Positions 15,715 through 23,332 are shown, counted from the first letter of the stretch. The stretch is DNA of 25,346 bases from Acidithiobacillus sp. (GCA_027445725.1 DAIAVG010000002.1:9780-35125), one strand, 5' to 3'. Notes: generated by a model not told the origin, from the sequence alone. A program made the numbers and translations.

Positions 15715-16719
15715 TCAATTGGGTGCGCGGTGGGCAGCGACGCGGTTGGGGCTGTCCCTGCCGGCACTGAAGTCATTAAGGTTCTGAATAGTCGTGTCCG
15801 CAATGGTCTTCAATGCCTCACGGGTGAAAAAGGCCTGATGACCGGTAATGATGACGTTGGGAAAGGTGAGCAGCCGCTCGAAGCTGTCATCGCAGATAAT
15901 ATCGTCGCAGTGATCCTTAAAGTACAGCTCGGCCTCTTCTTCATAGACATCCAGGCCAGCCGCACCCAGGTGTTGGCTTTTGAGCGCGGCGATGAGCGCC
16001 GCCGTATCAATGAGCGAGCCGCGACTGGTATTGATGAGCATGGCACCCTCGGGCATCAGGGCGAAGCGTTCCGCATTCATGAGGTGCCGGGTTTCCGGAA
16101 AGAGGGGCAGGTGAAGGCTGACAATCCGGCTCTTGGTGAGCAACTCTTCCAGTGATACGTAAGCGACCCCCAGGTCTTGGCAGGCAGGATTGGGAACGAT
16201 GTCATAGGCCAATAAGTGACAGCCCATGCCGTGCAGAATCCGGGCGAGTGCCGCGCCAACTTTGCCGGTGCCGACAATGCCAACCGTCTTGCCATGCATA
16301 TCAAAGCCCAGCAAACCGTCGAGGAGAAGGTTGCCGTCGCGCACCCGGTTATAGGCTTTATGGAGATGCCGGTTCAGCGTCAGCATGAGGCCGACAGCAT
16401 ATTCCGCGACGGCATAGGGAGAGTAATCCCGCACCCGCATGACGGTGATGCCCAGCTTTTCTGCGGCAGGGATATCGACGTGGTTGAATCCGTTGCTGCG
16501 CAAGACCAGCAGTTTTGTCCCGAGGTGCGCAATGGTTTCCAGGGTTTTTGCATCCAGCGTGTCATCTACGAAGGGACAAATGGCGGGATAGCCCTGGGCA
16601 ATGAAGGCGGTATCGGCGTTTAATGCCGTCTCGACGAAGACCAACTCGTGGCGTCCGTCGTTGGCGGTACTGAGGAATTGTTGATCATAGGGACGAGCAC
16701 TGGTGACTAAGCAACGCAT
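15715..16719 (-). CDS. ldhA: D-lactate dehydrogenase / D-2-hydroxyacid dehydrogenase
   Basis: A 334-residue NAD-dependent enzyme reducing pyruvate to D-lactate (or a similar 2-oxoacid). The Rossmann motif is GIVGTGKVG (147-155). The catalytic triad is present at family positions: R233 (NTSRG), E262 (YEEEAELYF) and H294 (TGHQAFFT). The YFKD and GHQAFFT segments are those of the fermentative LdhA group and not of 3-phosphoglycerate dehydrogenase. The ATG at 16719 has AAAGGAGAGAG upstream; the longer frame to 16863 would run into the enolase gene and is not used. It begins 22 bases after the enolase stop. In an autotroph this would serve fermentation of stored glycogen when the electron acceptor runs out (inference). 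Confidence 0.9.
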   Translation of the reverse strand: MRCLVTSARPYDQQFLSTANDGRHELVFVETALNADTAFIAQGYPAICPFVDDTLDAKTLETIAHLGTKLLVLRSNGFNHVDIPAAEKLGITVMRVRDYSPYAVAEYAVGLMLTLNRHLHKAYNRVRDGNLLLDGLLGFDMHGKTVGIVGTGKVGAALARILHGMGCHLLAYDIVPNPACQDLGVAYVSLEELLTKSRIVSLHLPLFPETRHLMNAERFALMPEGAMLINTSRGSLIDTAALIAALKSQHLGAAGLDVYEEEAELYFKDHCDDIICDDSFERLLTFPNVIITGHQAFFTREALKTIADTTIQNLNDFSAGRDSPNRVAAHRAPN

Positions 16720-16741
16720 GATCTCTCTCCTTTGAACGCTA

Positions 16742-18037
16742 TCAGAAACGGACCGGTCTGCAAAACGCGTGTTTACCAGCAAAACTGGCGGCGGTACCCA
16801 GTTCTTCCTCGATCCGCAGCAACTGGTTGTACTTGGCCACCCGTTCGCCACGCGCCGGAGCACCCGACTTCAGATGCCCCGTATCCAGGGCGACGGTGAG
16901 GTCGGCGATGAAATCATCGGTGGTTTCGCCGGAGCGATGCGAGACAAAGGCCCCCCAGCCGTGATATTGCGCCAGCCGTGTGGCGGTGATGGTCTCGGTC
17001 ACCGTACCGATCTGATTGAGTTTGATGAGGGTGGCGTTGGCAATATTGTCTTCCATGGCGCGGGCGATGATTTTGGGGTTGGTGCAGAAAATATCGTCGC
17101 CGACCAGTTCGATGACGCCGCCGAGCCTTTCATTTAGCAACTTCCAGCTCTCCCAGTCGTTTTCGGCGAGACCATCTTCGAGCAGGACCACAGGGTAGTT
17201 ACGGACGATCTCTTCGTAGTAGGCTACCATTTCGGCACTGCTGATGGCACGCTTCTCGGTGCGTAGCTGGTAGGTGCCATCCTTGAAGAACTCCGAGGAG
17301 GCGGGGTCGATGGCGATGCCGGCGTCCCGGCCTGGTTCAAAGCCCGCCTTACGGATGGCGTCCAGCAACAAATCATAGGATTCATGGTTGGAGGATACCA
17401 TCGGCGCAAAACCGCCTTCATCACCGATGCCGACCGAGAGATGTTTTCCCAGCAGAACAGATTGCAGGGCATGGTAGATTTCCGCCCCCCAGCGCAGGGC
17501 TTCACGGAAATTGCCGGCACCGTAGGGTACCAGCATGCATTCCTGGAAGTCGGCGCCTTGCCAGTGGGCATGCACGCCACCATTGAGCACATTGAAGCAG
17601 GGGACGGGCAGACGAGTGGCACCGGGGCCGCCCAGATAGGCATAGAGGGGCAGATCGCTGTAATCAGCGGCAGCACGGGCACAGGCCATGGAAACGCCGA
17701 GCAGGGCATTGGCGCCGAGCCGACTTTTGTTCTCGGTGCCGTCCAGGCCGATGAGGGTGTCGTCGATGGCCTTTTGTTCCCGGACATCCAGATCCTGCAG
17801 GTCTGGGGCGATGATTTCTTCAATGTTCCGAATGACTTTTTCTACACCCTTGCCACCATAGCGGTGAGCATCGCCGTCGCGCAGCTCGACGGCTTCTTTG
17901 CTGCCGGTGGAGGCGCCGGAAGGTACTGCCGCGCGGGCGCGGGTTCCATCGACCAGAAATACTTCCACTTCCACCGTGGGACTCCCTCGTGAGTCCAAAA
18001 TTTCACGGGCGATGATGTCTTCAATACGGCTGTCCAT
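16742..18037 (-). CDS. eno: Enolase
   Basis: A 431-residue enzyme interconverting 2-phosphoglycerate and phosphoenolpyruvate; length is normal. Clear family signatures: IIAREILDSRGSPTVEVEV at the N-terminus, VPSGASTGSKEAVELRDGD (mobile loop), GGFAPMVSSNHESYDLL, the LLEDGLAENDWESW and GDDIFCTNPKI segments with the Mg-binding acids, LIKLNQIGTVTET with the catalytic Lys, and SHRSGETTDDFIADL. The ATG at 18037 has CAGGAGC upstream. It is the first gene of the eno-ldhA-glgP-hdeD operon. Enolase is inhibited by fluoride together with phosphate, and it is divergent here from a fluoride-responsive operon. Confidence 0.97.
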   Translation of the reverse strand: MDSRIEDIIAREILDSRGSPTVEVEVFLVDGTRARAAVPSGASTGSKEAVELRDGDAHRYGGKGVEKVIRNIEEIIAPDLQDLDVREQKAIDDTLIGLDGTENKSRLGANALLGVSMACARAAADYSDLPLYAYLGGPGATRLPVPCFNVLNGGVHAHWQGADFQECMLVPYGAGNFREALRWGAEIYHALQSVLLGKHLSVGIGDEGGFAPMVSSNHESYDLLLDAIRKAGFEPGRDAGIAIDPASSEFFKDGTYQLRTEKRAISSAEMVAYYEEIVRNYPVVLLEDGLAENDWESWKLLNERLGGVIELVGDDIFCTNPKIIARAMEDNIANATLIKLNQIGTVTETITATRLAQYHGWGAFVSHRSGETTDDFIADLTVALDTGHLKSGAPARGERVAKYNQLLRIEEELGTAASFAGKHAFCRPVRF

Positions 18038-18080
18038 AAATGCTCCTGTCTCGCCGATTTTGCGTGGCGCAACTATCGGT

Positions 18081-18110
18081 AGTAAACGAGAAAAATTAGT
18101 AGGGTGTCAA
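18081..18110 (-). promoter_or_regulatory. Candidate promoter of the eno operon
   Basis: On the minus strand a perfect TTGACA (18110-18105) is followed after 18 bases by TTTACT (18086-18081), or after 17 by GTTTAC. Transcription would start near 18072, about 35 bases upstream of the enolase ATG. The -35 box is perfect but the -10 box is weak. Confidence 0.5.
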
Positions 18111-18284
18111 ACATGGGTTAATTGAGGTAGGTCAACTGCACTGTGAATCTCGCGCAGCATGTCATCATCACTAATCTATGGAAACCCAGTTCCGAAAAGC
18201 ACTCGAACGTGCGAGTAACGGCACAACTGAATGAAGCACTATATGTTAATTGTAACACGTTATTTTAAATTACTTTTTTACTGC

Positions 18285-18313
18285 TTGACCCAGCCATCAC
18301 TCTTTACTACCAT
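18285..18313 (+). promoter_or_regulatory. Promoter of the fluoride riboswitch operon
   Basis: TTGACC (18285-18290) and TACCAT (18308-18313) are separated by exactly 17 bases. The upstream 30 bases are strongly A/T-rich, like an UP element. The start of transcription would fall near 18320, a few bases before the riboswitch aptamer, so the placement supports both calls. Confidence 0.65.
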
Positions 18314-18325
18314 AAGCAATTCGAG

Positions 18326-18378
18326 TGGCGATGGAGTCCGCCCAATAACCGCCTTTATAGGCTAATGACTGCTACTGA
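18326..18378 (+). promoter_or_regulatory. Fluoride riboswitch (crcB motif)
   Basis: This RNA leader senses fluoride and should switch on the genes downstream. The elements of the crcB-motif aptamer appear in order. Stem GGCG (18327-18330) pairs with CGCC (18339-18342) around the loop ATGGAGTC. The joining stretch CAATAACC follows. Hairpin GCCT-TTAT-AGGC spans 18351-18362. Then come TAATGA and CTGCTACTG, the conserved 3' part. AGTC in the first loop (18335-18338) can pair with GACT (18367-18370), giving the pseudoknot typical of this aptamer. By eye it lines up along its full length with the Thermotoga petrophila example as I remember it. It lies just after a promoter, and crcB is in the operon it leads, which is the classical target. 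Confidence 0.92.
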
Positions 18379-18379
18379 T

Positions 18380-18397
18380 CCTGACCGCAAGGTCGGG
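18380..18397 (+). promoter_or_regulatory. Hairpin after the riboswitch aptamer (expression platform)
   Basis: CCTGACC (18380-18386) pairs with GGTCGGG (18391-18397), with one T-G wobble, closed by a GCAA tetraloop. It directly follows the aptamer and precedes the G-rich stretch before the first ATG at 18433. No T-run follows, so it is not a standard intrinsic terminator. Control of ribosome access or Rho-dependent control are possible. Confidence 0.5.
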
Positions 18398-18432
18398 CGG
18401 TGGGGAGTTGGAAGCCATATAAAGGGGAAGGC

Positions 18433-18774
18433 ATGCTCGGCGATATCGTCTTGCAGTGTGGACAAGTCTTGACGGTGTTTTTGTTATCACCGCTCTTGCA
18501 CGGCTTCATGGTCACCATGGAAGAGCGCGTTCAGCGCGGACAGGGTCCTTCCATTTTCCAGCCCTATCGGGATCTCTGGAAACTTTTCCACAAAACTCTG
18601 CTGATACCGGAATCTGCGTCCTGGGTGTTTTTCTGGGCGCCGGTGGTGGCTTTTACCGCCATGCTCATCGTGCCGATGCTGATCCCGGTGCTGACCATCT
18701 CCTATGATATCTACATGATCGACGAGGCGCGGATTCTGGAATACTTCGGACCGCTGCTGGCCTTGCTGGTATAG
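18433..18774 (+). CDS. N-terminal fragment of a HyfC/HycD/NuoH-type membrane subunit (113 aa)
   Basis: The product starts MLGDIVLQCGQVLTVFLLSPLLHGFMV and contains QRGQGPSIFQPYRDLWKLFHK. This is the characteristic first cytoplasmic loop of hydrogenase-4 component C / formate hydrogenlyase subunit D / complex I NuoH. A second transmembrane helix follows (ASWVFFWAPVVAFTAMLIVPMLIPVLT), and then the frame ends at TAG 18772-18774. Family members are about 310 residues with around eight helices; here only the first two or three remain. No continuation is readable in other frames downstream. AAAGGGGAAGGC precedes the ATG. It is the first gene after the fluoride riboswitch and about 95 bases before crcB. 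It may be a truncated pseudogene, or a retained short protein. FHL-like genes have been reported under fluoride riboswitches, so the link may be more than chance. Confidence 0.75.
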   Translation: MLGDIVLQCGQVLTVFLLSPLLHGFMVTMEERVQRGQGPSIFQPYRDLWKLFHKTLLIPESASWVFFWAPVVAFTAMLIVPMLIPVLTISYDIYMIDEARILEYFGPLLALLV

Positions 18775-18868
18775 ACTTCCGGCATCCGGCTCGCTCAATT
18801 GTTATATCAAGATATTGTTACTTGTTATTTTTGCCGGTGTCTTTTATTTGTAATATGAAGGAGTAGAG

Positions 18869-19246
18869 ATGTTTGCCACTTTCGGCTTTATTGCGCTATT
18901 TGCCGTCCTCGGCGCCTGGGCACGTTATGGTCAAACCCTGCTAGTGCAGGCGGTATTCGGCCGCGGTTTCCCCTGGGCCACCCTGAGTATCAATGTCCTG
19001 GGCTGTTTTATCATGGGTTTTCTGTTTTTTGAGACCTTGGAACGTATTTCTGTGAGTCCGGAATTGCGCACGGGCATGCTCACCGGCGGCCTGGGTGCTT
19101 ACACCACTTTTTCGACATTCTCCCTCGAAACCCTGGTGCTTTTTGAAAATGGCGAGGCCGTCAAGGGCCTGCTGTATATGTTTACATCACTGTTTCTGTG
19201 CGTCGGTGCCGCTTTTGCTGGGGCCTGGGTTTCCCGCAGTATCTGA
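18869..19246 (+). CDS. crcB: Fluoride ion channel CrcB/FluC
   Basis: A 125-residue four-helix inner-membrane protein that forms a dual-topology dimer letting fluoride leave the cell. Key family features are present: WARY near residues 17-20, the pore-lining Asn in SINVLGCFIMG (N42), and the signature GGLGAYTTFSTFSLE (73-87) with the two phenylalanines F81 and F84 that line the fluoride path. Length is normal. The ATG at 18869 has an AAGGAGTAGAG site. It sits in the operon led by the fluoride riboswitch and is followed after 10 bases by a DUF190 gene. In acidic surroundings fluoride enters as HF and is trapped in the neutral cytoplasm, so an inducible channel fits the setting. Confidence 0.95.
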   Translation: MFATFGFIALFAVLGAWARYGQTLLVQAVFGRGFPWATLSINVLGCFIMGFLFFETLERISVSPELRTGMLTGGLGAYTTFSTFSLETLVLFENGEAVKGLLYMFTSLFLCVGAAFAGAWVSRSI

Positions 19247-19256
19247 GAGGTGAATC

Positions 19257-19574
19257 ATGACCACCGTATCTGTAGTACGCATTTATATTAAAGAAGGCGA
19301 TAAACATGACGGGCACAATCTGATGGAAAAGATCTTTCGTATGCTCCACGATCAGTACAAGGTGCATGGTGTCACCGCCTTTCGCGGTATCGCGGGCTTT
19401 GGCAGCAAGGGGGTGGTACATGCCGACGATGTTCTGCGCCTCAATGTCCATTTGCCGCTGGTACTGGAGTTTTTCGATGAACCGGAGACCGTTGATGCGG
19501 TAATGCCGCACCTGCTGGAATTGGTACCACCGGGCCATATTCTGCGCTGGGAGGCTGATTGCAGTTGCGAATGA
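19257..19574 (+). CDS. DUF190 family protein
   Basis: A 105-residue soluble protein with the DUF190 pattern: an early strand (VVRIYIKEGDKHDGHNLMEKIFRMLHDQY), KVHGVTAFRGIAGFGSKGVVHADDVLRLNVHLPLVLEFFDEPE and VDAVMPHLLEL. Its size and predicted strand-helix order suggest a small ferredoxin-like fold, related to PII-type regulators as I recall. Genes of this family are often next to crcB, and here it starts only 10 bases after the crcB stop, preceded by GAGAGGTGAATC. A role in supporting or regulating the fluoride channel is likely from context but not shown by the sequence. Confidence 0.88.
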   Translation: MTTVSVVRIYIKEGDKHDGHNLMEKIFRMLHDQYKVHGVTAFRGIAGFGSKGVVHADDVLRLNVHLPLVLEFFDEPETVDAVMPHLLELVPPGHILRWEADCSCE

Positions 19575-19691
19575 ACCATCATTACACAGACGTTTGAATG
19601 ACCGAGGGTGTTCTATACTTCACCGAGGCAGATGTTCGCGCTTATGACTGGGTATTTCTGCCATTCATTTTGAAAGAACAGGAGTCGCAAC

Positions 19692-20951
19692 GTGAAAGAT
19701 CTACGCACCAACTTTTTGGACCACGTCAAAAAGAATCTCAATGGGAAACCGCTGTTTCTGCGCATCCTCTTCTGGGATGGCCATGAATACGCTTTCAACC
19801 AGGACATCCGCGTCACCATGCGCATCAGTTCCGCCAAACTCATCTCGCGCATGCTCATGGGCAGTGCCCTGGACGTGCTCGGCGAAGGGTACGTGGAAGG
19901 TAGCATCGGCCTTGATGGTCGCTATCAGGATATTCTCGCGGTGGCGGAAGGGCTGAGCGACGCCTTCCCCACCAAAAAGCCCAGAGGTGGCATTTTTCGC
20001 AAGCATCACGCCGCCCACAGCAAATCTCAGGATGCCGAGGCGATTCACTACCACTACGATGTTTCCAATGACTTTTACAGGCTCTGGCTGGACCGCAACA
20101 TGGTCTACTCCTGCGGCTACTTCAAGACCGGCGCAGAAGATATCGACACCGCGCAGGAGCAGAAGTTGGACCACATCTGTCGCAAACTCCATTTGCAGCC
20201 CGGTGAAAAGCTCCTCGATATCGGCTGCGGCTGGGGTGGTCTGCTGAACTGGGCCGCAAAGCATTACGGGATTCAGGGCGTGGGGGTCACCCTCAGCGAG
20301 CAGCAGTTTTCCTACGCCAAGGAACGCATGGAACGCGAGGGCTTGACGGACCACGTAGAAATCCGCCTGCAGGATTACCGCGACATTCCCGAACGGGATT
20401 ATTTCGATAAGGTGTCTTCGGTAGGGATGTTTGAGCACGTCGGTCGCGCCAAGCTTGGAGAATATTTTGGCGTCATCAACCGGGTGCTCAAGGAAGGCGG
20501 CTGGGTGATGAATCATGGCATCACCGCCAGCCAGCAGGATGACGAAGACGGGCATCATTCCGGCAGCGATTTCATGGATAAATACGTCTTCCCCAACGGC
20601 GAGATCCCGCATTTGTGGCGCCTGGTACGGGAAATGGCGGGGCAGGATCTGGAAGTCCTGGACGTGGAAAACCTCCGCCCCCACTACGCCCAGACCCTCA
20701 TCCATTGGGTACGACGCCTGGAAGCACACAAGGAAGAAGCCGTTGCCATGGTAGGTGACAAGCGCTATCGCATCTGGGCCATCTATATGGCGGGCTGCGC
20801 CTATGCCTTCTGGCGTAACTGGTCGGCCCTGCACCAAGTACTCGCGGTCAAGCAAACTAGGGAAGAGTTAACGCCGCGGCCCTGGGAACGCCGTTATCAG
20901 CATCAGGAGGATAGCTTCCGCCTGGCGGAGCCGGATTGGGGGGATTTGTAA
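19692..20951 (+). CDS. cfa: Cyclopropane-fatty-acyl-phospholipid synthase
   Basis: A 419-residue enzyme adding a methylene group from SAM to unsaturated phospholipid chains, which lowers membrane proton permeability. It has an N-terminal lipid-binding region (residues 1-95, with GEGYVEGSI), YHYDVSNDFYRLWLD (120-134), MVYSCGYF (137-144), the SAM motif LLDIGCGWGGL (174-184) and VSSVGMFEHVG. The Glu in MFEHVG and the later IHWVRRLEAH / YMAGCAYAF segments match the bicarbonate and active-site regions of the family. Start is a GTG at 19692 with AACAGGAG upstream; a longer alternative is not supported. A TATACT box at 19614-19619 may be its -10 element. Cfa is a known acid-tolerance factor. Confidence 0.95.
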   Translation: MKDLRTNFLDHVKKNLNGKPLFLRILFWDGHEYAFNQDIRVTMRISSAKLISRMLMGSALDVLGEGYVEGSIGLDGRYQDILAVAEGLSDAFPTKKPRGGIFRKHHAAHSKSQDAEAIHYHYDVSNDFYRLWLDRNMVYSCGYFKTGAEDIDTAQEQKLDHICRKLHLQPGEKLLDIGCGWGGLLNWAAKHYGIQGVGVTLSEQQFSYAKERMEREGLTDHVEIRLQDYRDIPERDYFDKVSSVGMFEHVGRAKLGEYFGVINRVLKEGGWVMNHGITASQQDDEDGHHSGSDFMDKYVFPNGEIPHLWRLVREMAGQDLEVLDVENLRPHYAQTLIHWVRRLEAHKEEAVAMVGDKRYRIWAIYMAGCAYAFWRNWSALHQVLAVKQTREELTPRPWERRYQHQEDSFRLAEPDWGDL

Positions 20952-20969
20952 GGCAGAAGGAGGCATGTT

Positions 20970-21024
20970 ATGGACACTCAGATACTGAGTAAAAAGTGGC
21001 TTCCCGAGTGAACTTTCACTTTTT
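20970..21024 (+). terminator. Hairpins after cfa, with a 13-codon ORF inside
   Basis: ACTCAG-ATA-CTGAGT (20976-20990) is a tight hairpin followed by AAAAAGTG (20991-20998), which can pair with CACTTTTT (21017-21024). The second hairpin ends in a T-run on the plus strand, as expected of a terminator for cfa. The same stretch encodes a 13-residue frame (ATG 20970, stop 21009-21011) with a GAAGGAGG site before it; this is probably incidental or a remnant. Confidence 0.5.
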
Positions 21025-21217
21025 GTCTCACCTTGGCCCCTGTCTGGTATACCCATGCTTAGCTCACCACTTCCATGGTGAACAGATTATACATACAATA
21101 CTAAAAAAGGGTGAAAAGCTATGCGTGAAGAATGCTATTTTACGGTAATGGCTCCGTGCCACGGTTCATGGGAATGATCGCACACGATGGTTTCGCTACC
21201 CGCTTCGGAGGACAAAC

Positions 21218-21700
21218 ATGATAGACCCCGCAACCGAAGTCGCCAATTTGCTGGCCAACTGCCGCTCATTGCTGTTGGCCACCATGGATGCGAATGGAAT
21301 TCCACAAGCTTCGCCTGCGCCATTCATTCATGACGATGTAGGCCAGTTCCATGTTCTGGTGAGTGCCATGGCGCCTCATACACCCCACTTGGCAGGTCAT
21401 AAACCAACAGGAATCATGTTGATAGAAGACGAAAAAGACGCTTTACAAATTTTTGCACGCAAACGGGTGAGTTATACCTGCAATGTCACTGAAATATTCC
21501 GTGACACACATACATGCCAGGAACTGATGGACCGATTCAATAGCCAGTTTGGCCCCATAGTGGACAGGCTGGCCGAACTCCCGGATTTCCGCATGTTTCG
21601 CCTCCATCCTGTAAGCGGGCGTCTGGTAGTGGGATTCGGCCATGCCTATCGCCTAGAAGGTAGCCTTATAACCCCCATTGGACCGCATGATCTCAACTAG
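21218..21700 (+). CDS. HugZ-like pyridoxamine 5'-phosphate oxidase-fold protein
   Basis: A 160-residue soluble protein with the split-barrel flavin-binding fold of the PNPOx family. The start (ATEVANLLANCRSLLLATMDANGIPQASPAPFIHDDVGQFHVLVSAMAPHTPHL) and IEDEKDALQIFARKRVSYTCNV are typical of the HugZ/HutZ heme-utilization branch. MDRFNSQFGPIVDRLAELPDFRMFRLHPVSGRLVVGFGHAYRL is the conserved C-terminal part. HugZ proteins are reported to bind or degrade heme, but other members bind flavin or F420, so the role is uncertain. The ATG at 21218 has TCGGAGGACAA upstream. It converges with the MFS gene, overlapping its end by eight bases. Confidence 0.8.
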   Translation: MIDPATEVANLLANCRSLLLATMDANGIPQASPAPFIHDDVGQFHVLVSAMAPHTPHLAGHKPTGIMLIEDEKDALQIFARKRVSYTCNVTEIFRDTHTCQELMDRFNSQFGPIVDRLAELPDFRMFRLHPVSGRLVVGFGHAYRLEGSLITPIGPHDLN

Positions 21701-23138
21701 CCGTTGCGCTGGTGCGACGCGCCTCCCGACTTGCCCGTGCTGGGCCGGTCCAACCTGCCGCTAACACGTTCAAAATAGCCTTTTCGTCATAGACCTTACT
21801 ATCCACCTTGCAGTAAACGGCAGCCTCATCAGGGAAAACCGCCACCTCAGCAACTCCTGGCAACTGCAGCAGGCGCTCTTCCAGGTTTTGCTGTGCAGGA
21901 GCGCCCGGTGAAAGTGGGAAAATACGCGTTGCCAGATAACGGGGACGCTGCATCGTGAGCGCTACCACCAGCCAAATCCCATAAATAAGAGCTACCGCCC
22001 AGAAAATGTCACTGTAATTACGCTGTCCCGGTATATAGAGCAGGCCGCCTAACAGACCACCACAAAAAGCACCGAAAAACTCCGATGTGGTATAGACCCC
22101 GGTTGCCGTGCCCTTGGCACCCGGATGACAGAATTTGGCCACCAACGACGGCAAGCTCGCCTCCAGCACATTAAAGCCGACGAAAAACAGAAACAGCGCG
22201 ATCGCAATCAACCACAAGTTATGTGCAGAAAGGGCCATCAATATAACTGAGGCCAATAGGATAGCAATCGCCAGAACAAATACTTCTTTCAGCTTACGTT
22301 TGGCTTCGCCAACGATGATCATCGGCAGCATGGCGATGAAAGACAACAACATCACGGGCAGATACAGCATCCACTGATCGCTGAGGATCAGCAACGGATG
22401 CGCGGGATCAATCAGCACCAGGGGCAACACAACAAATATGGCCGTCAACCCCGTGTGCAAAGAGAAAATACCAAAATCGAGGCGCAGCAGGCTCGGATCA
22501 CGCAGTACGGTACTGAGAATCGCCGGGTTCATTTCCGCATCGCGATGGAACTGGGCAGGCGCCTCCGGAATCACCAGATAGAGCACCGCAATAGCCAGCA
22601 AGGAGAGAACCGCCATCAGCCAGAAAATACCACTGACACCAATCCAGTGCGCCAACGGCGCCGATAGTACCAGCGAAATACTGAAGCTGATGCCGATGGT
22701 AATCCCAATCACCGCCATCGCTTTGGTCCAGCGCTCTTCGCGGACCAGATCGGCTGTCAGCGCAATAATTGCGGCGGCGACAGCACCAGCGCCCTGCACA
22801 ATACGTCCAATGAGCAACCATTCAATGCTCGTTGCTTGTGCCGCAATTACACTGCCAATGGCGAAAATGACCAAACCCGCCGCAATAGTCGGCTTGCGTC
22901 CCCACTTATCCGAAAGATTGCCAAAGGGAATCTGAAAAATCGCCTGGGTCAAACCATAAGCACCCATAGCGATACCAATGAGCACCGGATGTTCAAATGC
23001 CCCTTTTAACCCGTGTGCGTAAACCGAAAACACCGGCAGTACCAAAAAAAGGCCCAACAAACGTAACCCGAAAATGCCTGCCAGCGAAAATACGGCGCGG
23101 CGTTCGCGTTTATTGAGTGCGACTTCCGCTTTTTCCAT
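21693..23138 (-). CDS. YajR-type MFS transporter with C-terminal ferredoxin-like domain
   Basis: A 481-residue inner-membrane transporter with twelve predicted helices in two halves. The MFS motif A is GNLSDKWGRKPT (about 73-84) after helix 2, and helix 4 has IGRIVQGAGAVAAAIIAL (motif B/C region). After the last helix (IYGIWLVVALTM), residues 410-481 form a small soluble domain (LEERLLQLPGVAEVAVFPDEAAVYCKVDSKVYDEKAILNVL). This matches the ferredoxin-like YAM domain of E. coli YajR. The substrate is unknown; drug:proton antiport is usually assumed. The ATG at 23138 has AAAGGAG upstream. The C-terminal end overlaps the convergent HugZ-like gene by eight bases. Confidence 0.88.
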   Translation of the reverse strand: MEKAEVALNKRERRAVFSLAGIFGLRLLGLFLVLPVFSVYAHGLKGAFEHPVLIGIAMGAYGLTQAIFQIPFGNLSDKWGRKPTIAAGLVIFAIGSVIAAQATSIEWLLIGRIVQGAGAVAAAIIALTADLVREERWTKAMAVIGITIGISFSISLVLSAPLAHWIGVSGIFWLMAVLSLLAIAVLYLVIPEAPAQFHRDAEMNPAILSTVLRDPSLLRLDFGIFSLHTGLTAIFVVLPLVLIDPAHPLLILSDQWMLYLPVMLLSFIAMLPMIIVGEAKRKLKEVFVLAIAILLASVILMALSAHNLWLIAIALFLFFVGFNVLEASLPSLVAKFCHPGAKGTATGVYTTSEFFGAFCGGLLGGLLYIPGQRNYSDIFWAVALIYGIWLVVALTMQRPRYLATRIFPLSPGAPAQQNLEERLLQLPGVAEVAVFPDEAAVYCKVDSKVYDEKAILNVLAAGWTGPARASREARRTSATAS

Positions 23139-23172
23139 TTATTAATCTCCTTTCTGTCGATTCACGGATTAT

Positions 23173-23262
23173 TTATTTCTCAGCGTTAAACGCATCTACC
23201 ACATAATGATTCTCGGGAATACCCAGCCCCTGCCATGTCTGCCATGCCAACCGAGTACTGCA
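23173..23262 (-). pseudogene. C-terminal gene remnant, possibly nitroreductase-like
   Basis: A 29-codon frame after a TGA reads STRLAWQTWQGLGIPENHYVVDAFNAEK and stops. LGIPENHYVVDAF resembles the very end of nitroreductase-type or related flavoproteins (LGLPEDHEVxAF). No start codon or upstream coding part is visible, so it appears to be the tail of a gene lost between the pirin and MFS genes. The match is short and the family assignment is tentative. Confidence 0.35.
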
Positions 23263-23332
23263 TCAGCTAAAAATCCGAAGACAAATCGCCGCGTGAACGC
23301 CCTTACTGACCCTGCAACATCATAGACGCTAG

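Noticed and set aside
18038..18280. A second fluoride riboswitch in the enolase leader
   Set aside because: I looked on the minus strand for the GGNGATGG...CGCC opening and the following hairpin and did not find them.
19701..20855. A 384-codon minus-strand frame opposite cfa
   Set aside because: Antisense to a clear cyclopropane synthase; no coding character of its own.
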